Below, in pieces: positions 25,540-33,707 of a stretch of DNA of 45,480 bases. A program made the position numbers and the translations under genes. The DNA comes from Pseudomonas palmensis (GTDB taxonomy: Bacteria > Pseudomonadota > Gammaproteobacteria > Pseudomonadales > Pseudomonadaceae), in contig NZ_JAFKEC010000045.1 of NCBI RefSeq assembly GCF_017848315.1, positions 1 to 45,480 of the forward strand, in the 5' to 3' direction. Each line of letters starts with the position of its first letter. The first letter of the stretch is position 1. The notes under the pieces are model-generated. The model did no database searches. It saw only the letters and a program-made list of their open reading frames with translations, and was not told the origin of the DNA.

Positions 25540-25706
25540 AGGGTGACCACGGCCTTGTCGCTGCCCTGGGCCTGTTGCAACAGCAGGCTCAGCTGCGCCA
25601 CCTGACGCTGCAACTGGTCGCGTTCTTCCTTGAGGCGGCGCAGTTCGTCGCGGCGCACGCTCACGTAAAGGGTCTGGGGTGGGCTCGCTGACATCAAGGT
25701 TCCCAT
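25536..25706 (-). CDS. Small coiled-coil protein, unknown function
   Basis: A short gene of 56 codons. The protein begins MGTLMSASPPQTLYVSVRRD and continues with a charged amphipathic helix (ELRRLKEERDQLQRQVAQLS, then LLLQQAQGSDKAVVTL). Leucines fall at heptad-like spacing, as in a leucine-zipper dimer. GCGAGG lies just before the ATG at 25706; an internal ATG at 25694 would give 52 residues. Codon choice is strongly G/C-ending like the neighbours. It overlaps the LysE stop by four bases at its 3' end, and its promoter shares the region with gnd. It may be a small regulatory or scaffold protein, but no family is recognised. Confidence 0.62.
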   Translation of the reverse strand: MGTLMSASPPQTLYVSVRRDELRRLKEERDQLQRQVAQLSLLLQQAQGSDKAVVTL

Positions 25707-25818
25707 TGCACACCTCGCAATTGGTTTGGTACATGGTTTGAGCGTAGACGCTCGATCGGCCGCGATTCTGAATTCTTTTTCCTGTCATGGGAACTTTTTT
25801 GTTTATCGCTGTCGTGCC

Positions 25819-25837
25819 GTTGGTCGATGAAACCAAC
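25819..25837. promoter_or_regulatory. Palindrome upstream of gnd-zwf, candidate operator
   Basis: GTTGGT-CGATGAA-ACCAAC is a perfect 6+6 inverted repeat about 65 bases before the gnd start. No HexR-type site (TTGT-N7/8-ACAA) is visible in the 197-base gap, so a different regulator may control this pentose-phosphate operon. Confidence 0.4.
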
Positions 25838-25903
25838 CCGGGCCTGCCTGGACTAACCTTGAAGGCCTGAGCAGGCTTTCTACACTTTACGGAGCATCGG
25901 CAC

Positions 25904-26884
25904 ATGCAACTGGGAATCGTGGGGCTGGGCCGCATGGGCGGCAATATTGCAAGACGCCTGATGCGCGAGGGGCACCACACCGTGGTGCATGACCGCAACG
26001 CGCCCGCCATCGATACGCTGGTGGCCGAGGGCGCCACAGGCGCCGCCGACCTGGCCGCACTGGTGCAGCAACTGGACGCGCCGCGCGCGGTCTGGGTGAT
26101 GCTGCCGGCGGGCGAGGCCACCGAGCAGACCATCGCGCAACTGGCCGACCTGCTGGAAGCGGACGATGTGATCATCGACGGCGGCAATACCTTCTACAAG
26201 GATGACATCCGCCGCGCCCAGCACCTGGCCGAGCGCCAGTTGCACTACGTGGACGTCGGCACCTCCGGTGGCGTGTGGGGCCTTGAGCGCGGCTACTGCA
26301 TGATGATCGGCGGCGAGCAGGCGATTTTCGAACGCCTCGAGCCGCTGTTCGCCACCCTGGCACCGGGTGAGGGCGACATTCCACGTACCCGTGGCCGAAC
26401 CGGCCCCAGCGAGCGCGCCGAAAAGGGCTATATCCATGCCGGGCCACCCGGCGCCGGGCATTTCGTCAAGATGATCCACAACGGCATCGAGTACGGCCTG
26501 ATGCAGGCCTATGCCGAGGGCTTCGACATTCTCAAGACCAAGGCCAGCGAGAGCCTGCCGGCCGACCAGCGCTTCGACCTCAACCTGCCCGAAATCGCCG
26601 AGGTGTGGCGCCGCGGCAGCGTGGTCACCTCGTGGCTGCTGGACCTGACCGCCGATGCACTGGTGGCCGACCCGCAGCTGGGCAGCTACAGCGGCTCGGT
26701 GTCCGACAGCGGCGAAGGGCGCTGGACCATCGATGCGGCGGTGGAGCAGGCGGTGCCGGTACCGGTGTTGTCCAGCGCACTGTTCGCGCGCTTTCGCTCA
26801 CGCCAGCAGCAGGGCACCTACGGTGACAAGCTGCTGTCGGCGATGCGCTTCGGTTTTGGTGGCCATGTCGAGAAGCCCGAATGA
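25904..26884 (+). CDS. gnd: 6-phosphogluconate dehydrogenase, short (decarboxylating) type
   Basis: A 326-residue enzyme converting 6-phosphogluconate to ribulose 5-phosphate and CO2. The Rossmann motif GLGRMGGNIARRL is at residues 7-19. Asp30 at the end of the second strand (VVHDRN) fits NAD+ or dual use better than strict NADP+. The substrate motif DVGTSGGVWGLERGY and the catalytic lysine (Lys189 in GHFVKMIHNGIEYG) are present. The length fits the short GndA/YqeC-type class rather than the 470-residue class. ACGGAGC precedes the ATG, and the stop overlaps the zwf start (ATGA). With zwf it forms the oxidative pentose-phosphate branch. Confidence 0.93.
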   Translation: MQLGIVGLGRMGGNIARRLMREGHHTVVHDRNAPAIDTLVAEGATGAADLAALVQQLDAPRAVWVMLPAGEATEQTIAQLADLLEADDVIIDGGNTFYKDDIRRAQHLAERQLHYVDVGTSGGVWGLERGYCMMIGGEQAIFERLEPLFATLAPGEGDIPRTRGRTGPSERAEKGYIHAGPPGAGHFVKMIHNGIEYGLMQAYAEGFDILKTKASESLPADQRFDLNLPEIAEVWRRGSVVTSWLLDLTADALVADPQLGSYSGSVSDSGEGRWTIDAAVEQAVPVPVLSSALFARFRSRQQQGTYGDKLLSAMRFGFGGHVEKPE

Positions 26885-28380
26885 GTGAACACGACGTCGA
26901 AGCGGCACCAGCCTGTACCCTGTTCCTGTTTGGCGCCAATGGCGACCTGGTCAAACGCCTGCTGATGCCGGCGCTGTACAACCTGCACCGCGACGGCCTG
27001 CTGGACAAAGGCATGCGCATCGTCGGGGTCGACCACAACCCGGCCACCGACGGCGAATTCGCCGAGCGCCTGGAAACCTTCATGCGTGAACGCGACCAGG
27101 GCGAGGGTGCCACCCGGTGCCTGGACGACAAGCTGTGGAAGCGCCTGGCCAAGGGCATCGGCTACCTCACCGGCGACTTCATGGAGCCCTCCACCTACCA
27201 GGCCATCGCCGAGCGCATCGACAAGGGGCGCACCGGCAACGCGATCTTCTACCTGGCCACCTCGCCGCGTTTTTTCAGCGGCGTGGTGCAGCAACTGGGG
27301 GCGGCCGGGCTGCTGGACGAGGCCAACGGCTTTCGTCGGGTGGTGGTGGAGAAACCCTTCGGTTCGGACCTGGCCAGCGCCGAGGCGCTGAACGCCTGCC
27401 TGCTCAAGGTGATGAGCGAAAAGCAGATCTACCGCATCGACCACTACCTGGGCAAGGAGACGGTACAGAACATCCTGGTCAGCCGTTTTTCCAACGGCCT
27501 GTTCGAGGCGTTCTGGAACAACCACTACATCGATCACGTGCAGATCACCGCTGCCGAGACGGTGGGCGTGGAAACCCGTGGCGCCTTCTACGACACCACC
27601 GGGGCACTGCGCGACATGGTGCCCAACCACCTGTTCCAGCTGCTGGCGATGGTGGCGATGGAGCCGCCCGCCGCCTTTGGCGCGGACGCGGTGCGCAGTG
27701 AAAAGGCCAAGGTGATCGGCGCGATTCGCCCGTGGTCCAAGGCCATGGCCCTGAAGAACTCGGTGCGCGGGCAGTACACCGCCGGCAAGCAGGGGCGCAA
27801 GAAGCTGGCCGGTTACCGCGAAGAGCCACGGGTCGACCCCGACAGCCAGACCGAAACCTACGTGGCGCTCAAGGTGATGATCGACAACTGGCGCTGGGTG
27901 GGCGTGCCGTTCTACCTGCGCACCGGCAAGCGCATGAGCGTGCGTGACACCGAGATCGCCATCTGCTTCAAGCCGGCGCCCTATGCGCAGTTTCGCGACA
28001 GCGACGCCGAGCGGCCCAAGCCCAACTACCTGAAGATCCAGATCCAGCCCAACGAGGGCATGTGGTTCGACCTGCAGGCCAAGCGCCCGGGGCCGACCCT
28101 GGCCATGGAGAACGTCGAGCTGGGTTTTGCCTACAAGGACTTCTTCAAGATGCAGCCCTCCACGGGCTACGAGACCCTGATCTACGACTGCCTGACGGGC
28201 GACCAGACGCTGTTCCAGCGTGCCGACAACATCGAGAACGGCTGGCGTGCGGTGCAGCCGTTCCTGGACGCCTGGGCGCAGGGCGGCGAGGTGCAGCCGT
28301 ATGCGGCCGGGGAAGACGGGCCGCAGGCGGCCGACGAACTGCTGGCCCGCGATCGGCGGGTCTGGCACAGCATTGGTTGA
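26881..28380 (+). CDS. zwf: Glucose-6-phosphate 1-dehydrogenase
   Basis: A 499-residue enzyme oxidising glucose 6-phosphate to 6-phosphogluconolactone. The nucleotide motif is FGANGDLVKR (residues 17-26), with Asn where Ser or Thr is usual in GASGDL. The active-site signature RIDHYLGKE spans 185-193, with His188 in place. The dimer region and C-terminal substrate contacts look complete (RTGKRM; DCLTGDQTLFQRADNIENGW). P. putida carries several zwf copies, and the pairing with gnd and a GH15 gene marks this as the copy in that operon rather than the edd/glk-linked copy. No pgl gene is present here. Overlap with gnd implies translational coupling. Confidence 0.95.
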   Translation: MSEHDVEAAPACTLFLFGANGDLVKRLLMPALYNLHRDGLLDKGMRIVGVDHNPATDGEFAERLETFMRERDQGEGATRCLDDKLWKRLAKGIGYLTGDFMEPSTYQAIAERIDKGRTGNAIFYLATSPRFFSGVVQQLGAAGLLDEANGFRRVVVEKPFGSDLASAEALNACLLKVMSEKQIYRIDHYLGKETVQNILVSRFSNGLFEAFWNNHYIDHVQITAAETVGVETRGAFYDTTGALRDMVPNHLFQLLAMVAMEPPAAFGADAVRSEKAKVIGAIRPWSKAMALKNSVRGQYTAGKQGRKKLAGYREEPRVDPDSQTETYVALKVMIDNWRWVGVPFYLRTGKRMSVRDTEIAICFKPAPYAQFRDSDAERPKPNYLKIQIQPNEGMWFDLQAKRPGPTLAMENVELGFAYKDFFKMQPSTGYETLIYDCLTGDQTLFQRADNIENGWRAVQPFLDAWAQGGEVQPYAAGEDGPQAADELLARDRRVWHSIG

Positions 28381-28390
28381 CGGGAGGTTC

Positions 28391-30190
28391 ATGACGGGCG
28401 CCATCGAAGACTACGCACTACTGGGCAATTGCCGCAGCGCAGCACTGGTGGGCCGGGACGGCTCGCTGGACTGGCTGTGCTTTCCACGCTTCGACTCGCC
28501 GGCCTGCTTTGCCGCGCTGCTGGGCGACGAAGAAAACGGGCGCTGGCAGATCGCGCCGCGCGAAGCACCACTGGAGGTAACCCGCGAGTACCAGCAGGAC
28601 ACCCTGATCCTGCACACCACCTTCGTGACTGCCAGCGGCCGTGCGCGGCTGATCGACTGCATGCCGCTGGACGACGCGCACCACAGCGTGCTGCGCATCG
28701 TCGAGGGGCTGGAGGGCGAGGTGGCCTTCGACATGGACCTGGTGATGCGCTTCGACTATGGCAGCAGCGTGCCCTGGGTCGAGAAGCTCGATCCGCTGAC
28801 CCTGACCGCCGTGGCCGGGCCGGACCGCCTGACCCTGCGCAGCACGGTGAGCACCCACGCGCGCGATCACCATACCGGCAGCCGCTTCAGCGTGAAAGCC
28901 GGGCAGCGCCACACCTTCAGCCTGAGCCACCAGCCATCGCACCTGCCGTTGCAGCCGGCCTTCGAGCCGGAGCAGGCGCTGCTGGACACCGCGCACAAGT
29001 GGCGCGAGTTTGCTGCGCGCTGCCCGCAGGTGGGCGAGCACACGGCGCGGGTCAAGCGCTCGCTGATCACCCTCAAGGCGCTGACCTATGCACCCACCGG
29101 CGGCATCGTGGCCGCGGCCACCACCTCGCTGCCGGAGCACCTGGGTGGCGAGCGCAATTGGGATTACCGCTACTGCTGGCTGCGCGATGCCACCATGACC
29201 TTGCTGGCGTTCATGAACCTGGGCTACTTCGAGGAGGCCCAGGCCTGGCGCGAATGGCTGCTGCGCTCGGTGGCGGGCAACCCCGAGCAGATGCAGATCA
29301 TGTACGGCCTGGCCGGCGAGCGCCGGCTGCCGGAGTACGAGCTGCCCTGGCTGGCCGGCTATGCCGGTTCGCAGCCGGTGCGGGTGGGCAATGCCGCGGC
29401 GGTGCAGCACCAGCTGGACATCTATGGCGAGGTGGCCGATGCGCTGTGTCAGGCGATGCGTGGCGGCCTGCCGCGCTTGCCGCGCAGTGCGGCGATCGGG
29501 CGGGTGATCATGCCGTACCTGGAGACCATCTGGCGCCAGCCCGACGAGGGCATCTGGGAGGTGCGCGGGCCGCAGCAGCATTTCACCCACTCCAAGGTGA
29601 TGGCCTGGGTGGCGTTCGATCGGGCCGCCAGCCTGAGCGAGCCGACCGAGGAGGGCAAAGCCCAGGCTGCGCACTACCGCGAGGTGGCCGCGCAGATCCA
29701 TCGCCAGGTGTGCGAGCAGGGCGTCGATGCGCAGCTGGGCTGTTTTGTGCAGGCCTATGGCTCGCAGGAGATGGACGCGAGCCTGCTGCAGATTGCCCTG
29801 ACCGGTTTTCTGCCAGCCGACGACCCGAGGTTTCTGGCAACCCTGGCGCAGATCGAGAAGCGCCTGCTGCATGACGGGCTGGTGCGCCGCTACGACAGCG
29901 ACAGCGGCTGCGATGGGCTGGCGCCGGGGGAGGGTACGTTTCTGGTGTGCTCGTTCTGGCTGGCGGACGTGTACGTGCTGCTGGGGCGTCAGCAAGAGGC
30001 CCAGGCGTTGTTCGAGCGCCTGTGCGGGCTGTGCAACGATGTGGGGCTGCTGGCCGAGCAGTACGACCCGCAAGGTGGCCGCATGCTGGGCAATTTCCCG
30101 CAGGCCTTCAGCCATATCGGCATCATCAACACGGCGCTGAACCTGCACCGGGCGCAGTGTCCGGTGCGCGACAGGGCCCGCTGCGGGTGA
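28391..30190 (+). CDS. Glycoside hydrolase family 15 (trehalase/glucoamylase-like)
   Basis: A 599-residue cytoplasmic protein without a signal peptide. An N-terminal beta-sandwich domain (about 1-210: DYALLGNCRSAALVGRDGSL, DWLCFPRFDSPACFAALLGD) is followed by an (alpha/alpha)6 barrel (about 230-590). GH15 hallmarks are GGERNWDYRYCWLRDAT, GIWEVRGPQQHFTHSK (Glu390 is the likely general acid) and FLVCSFWLADVYVLLGR. Family members hydrolyse alpha-glucosides such as trehalose or maltodextrins. It begins 10 bases after zwf behind GGGAGG, so glucose released from an intracellular glucan or trehalose could feed the zwf-gnd branch. Which sugar it uses cannot be read from sequence. Confidence 0.9.
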   Translation: MTGAIEDYALLGNCRSAALVGRDGSLDWLCFPRFDSPACFAALLGDEENGRWQIAPREAPLEVTREYQQDTLILHTTFVTASGRARLIDCMPLDDAHHSVLRIVEGLEGEVAFDMDLVMRFDYGSSVPWVEKLDPLTLTAVAGPDRLTLRSTVSTHARDHHTGSRFSVKAGQRHTFSLSHQPSHLPLQPAFEPEQALLDTAHKWREFAARCPQVGEHTARVKRSLITLKALTYAPTGGIVAAATTSLPEHLGGERNWDYRYCWLRDATMTLLAFMNLGYFEEAQAWREWLLRSVAGNPEQMQIMYGLAGERRLPEYELPWLAGYAGSQPVRVGNAAAVQHQLDIYGEVADALCQAMRGGLPRLPRSAAIGRVIMPYLETIWRQPDEGIWEVRGPQQHFTHSKVMAWVAFDRAASLSEPTEEGKAQAAHYREVAAQIHRQVCEQGVDAQLGCFVQAYGSQEMDASLLQIALTGFLPADDPRFLATLAQIEKRLLHDGLVRRYDSDSGCDGLAPGEGTFLVCSFWLADVYVLLGRQQEAQALFERLCGLCNDVGLLAEQYDPQGGRMLGNFPQAFSHIGIINTALNLHRAQCPVRDRARCG

Positions 30191-30203
30191 CTGCGGCGGC
30201 CGC

Positions 30204-30228
30204 TTCGCCGGCAAGGTCGGCTCCTGCA
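30204..30228. repeat. REP element
   Basis: One REP copy (core TTCGCCGGCAAGGTCGGCTC) 13 bases after the GH15 stop. It is followed by a small hairpin CTCCTGCA / TGCAGGAG overlapping its end, at the boundary to the next transcription unit. Confidence 0.75.
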
Positions 30229-30324
30229 GTGCAGGAGCAACAGCCCAGCCTTTGGCACAAGCGCCGCCTACGGTCTGCGATATAGTCCAGCCACCCCATC
30301 CCGCGTCAGCCCAAGGAGTGCCAC

Positions 30325-31137
30325 GTGACCGACTACACCGCGTTCAAGGTCGAACTGTCGAACAGCATCGCCCACGTCCAGATCAACCGCCCGGAAAAGA
30401 TCAACGCCATGAATGCCGCGTTCTGGAGCGAGATCGTCGAGATCTTCCAGTGGATCGACGAGACCGACGCGGTGCGCGTGGTGGTGATCAGCGGCGCCGG
30501 CAAGCATTTTTCTTCCGGCATCGACCTGATGCTGCTGGCCTCGGTGGCCAACGAAATGGGCAAGGACGTAGGCCGCAACGCGCGCCTGCTGCGGCGCAAG
30601 ATCCTGCAGATGCAGGCCTCGTTCAATGCCGTGGATACTTGCCGCAAGCCGGTGCTGGCAGCCATCCAGGGCTACTGCCTGGGCGGCGCGATCGACCTGA
30701 TCGCCGCCTGCGACATGCGCTACGCGGCTGCCGATGCGCAGTTCTCGATCAAGGAAATCGACATGGGCATGGCCGCCGACGTCGGCACCCTGCAGCGCCT
30801 GCCACGCATCATCGGCGACGGCATGCTGCGCGAGCTGGCCTACACCGGGCGCACTGTCGGCGCTGACGAGGCGCGCCAGATCGGCCTGGTCAACCGCACC
30901 TTCGACGATCAGGCCAGCCTGCTGGACGGGGTCTTTGCGATTGCCGCCGAGATCGCGGGCAAATCCCCGATTGCCGTGGCCGGCACCAAGGAGATGCTCA
31001 GCTACATGCGCGATCACCGCATCGACGACGGGCTGGAATACATTGCCACCTGGAACGCTGCCATGTTGCAATCCACCGACCTGCGGGTGGCGATGGCCGC
31101 CAGCATGAGCAAACAGAAACCGCAGTTCGACGACTGA
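30325..31137 (+). CDS. Delta(3,5)-delta(2,4)-dienoyl-CoA isomerase (ECH1-like crotonase)
   Basis: A 270-residue crotonase. It resembles eukaryotic ECH1 more than a hydratase: GAGKHFSSGIDLMLLASVAN, GGAIDLIAACDMRY and EIDMGMAADVGTLQRLPRII all match that group. The three acidic active-site residues of rat ECH1 (Asp176, Glu196, Asp204) have counterparts at Asp124, Glu144 and Asp152 with identical spacing (20 and 8). The reaction moves the double bonds of 3,5-dienoyl-CoA to 2,4-dienoyl-CoA, needed to degrade unsaturated fatty acids with odd-numbered double bonds. The start is GTG with AAGGAG upstream. nudC follows after 30 bases, but the functional link is unclear. Confidence 0.85.
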   Translation: MTDYTAFKVELSNSIAHVQINRPEKINAMNAAFWSEIVEIFQWIDETDAVRVVVISGAGKHFSSGIDLMLLASVANEMGKDVGRNARLLRRKILQMQASFNAVDTCRKPVLAAIQGYCLGGAIDLIAACDMRYAAADAQFSIKEIDMGMAADVGTLQRLPRIIGDGMLRELAYTGRTVGADEARQIGLVNRTFDDQASLLDGVFAIAAEIAGKSPIAVAGTKEMLSYMRDHRIDDGLEYIATWNAAMLQSTDLRVAMAASMSKQKPQFDD

Positions 31138-31167
31138 GCCCGGTCGCGAACCCTCAAGGAACGCAAC

Positions 31168-31998
31168 ATGTCAGCGCGCTGGACCACTGCAGTACTGGAC
31201 CCCAACACCCCCGGCGGCCTGGCCGTCGCCCACTGTGCCGAGGGCTTTCTGGTGGACGCCAACGGCGCGCTGTTCCCGCGGGACTGGCTCAGGCGCCAGG
31301 ACCTGGACGTGGTGTGCGAGCACGGCATCGGCCACTTCGACGGCCAGCCGGTGTTTCTGCTTGAACTGCGCTCGGCACAGGCGCCGCAGGGCTGCAGCTG
31401 GCGCGGCCTGCGCCAGTTCATGCTGGAAGGCGATTCCGATACCTATACCCTCCTCGGTTACGCCGCGCAGATCGCCACCTGGGCCCGCGAGCACCGCTTT
31501 TGCGGCAGTTGCGGGCAGGCGATGGTGCAGATCCAGTGGGAGCGCGCGATGTACTGCGCCGGCTGCGAGCTGCGCAGCTACCCGCGCATCTCGCCGAGCA
31601 TGATCGTGCTGATCACCCGTGGCGACGAGATACTGCTGGCGCGCTCGCCACGCTTCGTGACCGGCGTGTACAGCACCCTGGCCGGGTTTGCCGAGCCGGG
31701 CGAGTCGGCCGAGGACTGCCTGGTGCGCGAGGTGCGTGAAGAGGTGGCGCTGGAGGTGAAGAACCTCCAGTACGTGGGCAGCCAGTGCTGGCCGTTCCCG
31801 CATTCGATGATGCTGGGCTTTCATGCCGAATACGCCGGCGGCGAGATCGTGATGCAGGCCGACGAGATCGAGGATGCCCAGTGGTTCAGCGTGCATGCGC
31901 TGCCGCCGTTGCCGGCGGGCCGCTCGATTGCGCGTTACCTGATCGACCTGTACGTGGCGCGCCGCCTAGGCCTGGCCGAACCAGTGCTGCCACGCTAG
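31168..31998 (+). CDS. nudC: NAD+ diphosphatase / NADH pyrophosphatase (Nudix)
   Basis: A 276-residue NudC. It has an N-terminal domain (about 1-105), then a zinc ribbon with Cys112, Cys115, Cys130 and Cys133 (CGSCG...YCAGC), then a Nudix domain with the box GFAEPGESAEDCLVREVREE. After the box, the NudC marker usually SQPWPFPxS reads SQCWPFPHS, with Cys207 replacing Pro. The enzyme cleaves NAD(H) and removes NAD caps from RNA 5' ends. AAGGAACGC precedes the ATG. It converges with the TSUP gene and overlaps its 3' end by 33 bases. Confidence 0.93.
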   Translation: MSARWTTAVLDPNTPGGLAVAHCAEGFLVDANGALFPRDWLRRQDLDVVCEHGIGHFDGQPVFLLELRSAQAPQGCSWRGLRQFMLEGDSDTYTLLGYAAQIATWAREHRFCGSCGQAMVQIQWERAMYCAGCELRSYPRISPSMIVLITRGDEILLARSPRFVTGVYSTLAGFAEPGESAEDCLVREVREEVALEVKNLQYVGSQCWPFPHSMMLGFHAEYAGGEIVMQADEIEDAQWFSVHALPPLPAGRSIARYLIDLYVARRLGLAEPVLPR

Positions 31999-32745
31999 GC
32001 GTACGGTCAGGGCCAGCACCACGGTGATGAACACCGGGCGGATGAACTTGCTGCCGCCGCTGATGGCGGTGCGTGCGCCGAAGAACGCGCCGACCATCAG
32101 CGACGAGCCCATGGCCAGGCCCACCGCCCAGTCTACCTGGCCGGAGAAGATGAACACCGACAGTGCTGCGGCGTTGCTCACGAAGTTCATGCTGCGCGCC
32201 ACGCCACTGGCCTTGACCAGGTCGATGGGGTAGAGCAGCAGGGTGCTGACGGTCCAGAACGCGCCGGTGCCCGGGCCGGCCACGCCGTCATAGAAACCCA
32301 GGGTCAGGCCCTGGGGCAGTTGCCACTTCTTCTTGATCGGCGCATCGGCGTCCAGCGGCGCCTTGGGCGTGCCGCCGAACAGCAGGTAAACACCGCAGGC
32401 GAACACCACCACCGGGAGCATCTTGTTCAGCCATTCGGCCGGCAGGTAGTGGGCAACGATGGCGCCGATGAAGGCCCCTACCAGGGTACCGACCAGGGCG
32501 TGTCGCCACTGTGCGGGGTGGAACAGCTTGCGCCGGTAGTAGGTGAAGCCGGCGGTGGCCGAGCCGAAGGTGGAGCTGAGCTTGTTGGTGCCCAGCACCA
32601 GGTGCGGCGGCATGCCGGCGGTGAGCAGGGCGGGGGTGGTGAGCAGGCCGCCGCCGCCGGCGATGGCGTCGATGAACCCGGCCACGAAGGCCACGGCGGC
32701 AAGAATGGCAAGGGTGGTGAGATCTACGCTGAGTTCGAAGGGCAT
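31966..32745 (-). CDS. TSUP-family (TauE/SafE) membrane permease
   Basis: A 259-residue membrane protein with about eight helices, typical of sulfite or organosulfur exporters in the TauE/SafE (TSUP) family. The internal duplication is visible: GFIDAIAGGGGLLTTPALL in the first half and GFYDGVAGPGTGAFWTVSTL in the second. The ATG at 32745 begins MPFELSVDLTTLAILAAVAF; the frame continues upstream to 32862, but the extra segment is polar and not family-like. The ribosome site is weak. The substrate is unknown. Its last 33 bases overlap the convergent nudC gene. Confidence 0.88.
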   Translation of the reverse strand: MPFELSVDLTTLAILAAVAFVAGFIDAIAGGGGLLTTPALLTAGMPPHLVLGTNKLSSTFGSATAGFTYYRRKLFHPAQWRHALVGTLVGAFIGAIVAHYLPAEWLNKMLPVVVFACGVYLLFGGTPKAPLDADAPIKKKWQLPQGLTLGFYDGVAGPGTGAFWTVSTLLLYPIDLVKASGVARSMNFVSNAAALSVFIFSGQVDWAVGLAMGSSLMVGAFFGARTAISGGSKFIRPVFITVVLALTVRLAWQHWFGQA

Positions 32746-32841
32746 GGTGTTGGGCTTATTCGACTGGGGCGCAGAACGGTAAAGCTGCGCCTGAGGGGCG
32801 CTATGGTAAAGGAGATGGTGCGTGCCTGTCAGGGCCCTATC

Positions 32842-32902
32842 GCGGGTCAAGCCCGCTCCCACAGAAATAGCGGTGATCCTTGTGGGAGCGGGCTTGACCC
32901 GC
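32842..32902. repeat. Inverted repeat of a second REP family
   Basis: Two perfect 22-base arms (32842-32863 and 32881-32902; core GCGGGTCAAGCCCGCTCCCA) flank a 17-base spacer. The core differs from the other REP copies in the window. It lies ten bases past the stop of the SDR gene and upstream of the TSUP gene on the same strand. It probably acts as a transcription end or mRNA 3' stabiliser for the SDR unit. Confidence 0.8.
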
Positions 32903-32911
32903 TATGTGGTA

Positions 32912-33679
32912 TCAGGACAGGAACCCCCCATCCACATTCAACGCCGTACCGGTGGTGTAGCTGGACGCATCGCTGGCCAGGTACAGCACCGCGCCCGCCA
33001 TCTCCTTCGGATCGGCCACGCGCTTGAGCGGGATCTGCTGTAGCGCCGTGTTCAGGATCGCTTCGTTCTTGACCAGCGCCGAGGCGAACCTGGTGTCGGT
33101 CAGCCCCGGCAGCAGCGCATTGCAGCGGATGCCAAAGGGGGCGCATTCCTTGGCGAACACCTTGGTCATGTTGATCACCGCCGCCTTGGTCACCGAGTAG
33201 ATCCCCTGGAACACCCCCGGCGATACGCCATTGATCGATGCCACGTTGATGATGCTGCCGCCGCCGTTTTCGCGCATCAGCTTGCCGGCCTCGACCGACA
33301 TGAAGAAGTAGCCGCGGATGTTCACGTCGACGGTCTTCTGGAAGGCGCTCAGGTCGGTGTCCAGCACGTTGCAGAACTGCGGGTTGGTGGCGGCGTTGTT
33401 GACCAGGATGTCCAGGCGACCGAACTGCTCGCGAATGCCGGCGAACACCGCGCCGATCTGTTCCATCTCGCCAATGTGGCAGGCCACCGCCGTGGCCTTG
33501 CCGCCGGCGGCGATGATCGCGTCGGCCACGTGCTGGCAGCCGTCGAGCTTGCGGCTGGACACGATCACGTGGGCACCCTGCTGGGCCAGCAGGTGGGCAA
33601 TCGCCTCGCCGATGCCGCGGCTGGCGCCGGACACGAAGGCGATCTTGCCGTCGAGGTCGAACAACTGGGTCTTGGACAT
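32912..33679 (-). CDS. Short-chain dehydrogenase/reductase
   Basis: A 255-residue classical SDR. The cofactor motif SGASRGIG is at residues about 18-25, NNAATNP at about 93, and the catalytic Ser, Tyr and Lys in NVASINGVSPGVFQGIYSVTKAA are seen as ASINGV and YSVTK. The C-terminus GTALNVDGGFLS is typical of the FabG-like group. It starts 28 bases after the kinase-like gene behind AAGGAACC, so the two form an operon. A role in oxidising or reducing a hydroxyacyl substrate of that kinase is plausible but inferred. Confidence 0.9.
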   Translation of the reverse strand: MSKTQLFDLDGKIAFVSGASRGIGEAIAHLLAQQGAHVIVSSRKLDGCQHVADAIIAAGGKATAVACHIGEMEQIGAVFAGIREQFGRLDILVNNAATNPQFCNVLDTDLSAFQKTVDVNIRGYFFMSVEAGKLMRENGGGSIINVASINGVSPGVFQGIYSVTKAAVINMTKVFAKECAPFGIRCNALLPGLTDTRFASALVKNEAILNTALQQIPLKRVADPKEMAGAVLYLASDASSYTTGTALNVDGGFLS

Positions 33680-33707
33680 GGGGCGGGTTCCTTGTAGTTG
33701 TAGGGCG

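Noticed and set aside
30250..30266. Sigma-54-like sequence TTGGCACAAGCGCCGCC before the dienoyl-CoA isomerase gene
   Set aside because: The -24 half is good, but the -12 half reads CCGC instead of TTGC, so it is probably a chance match.
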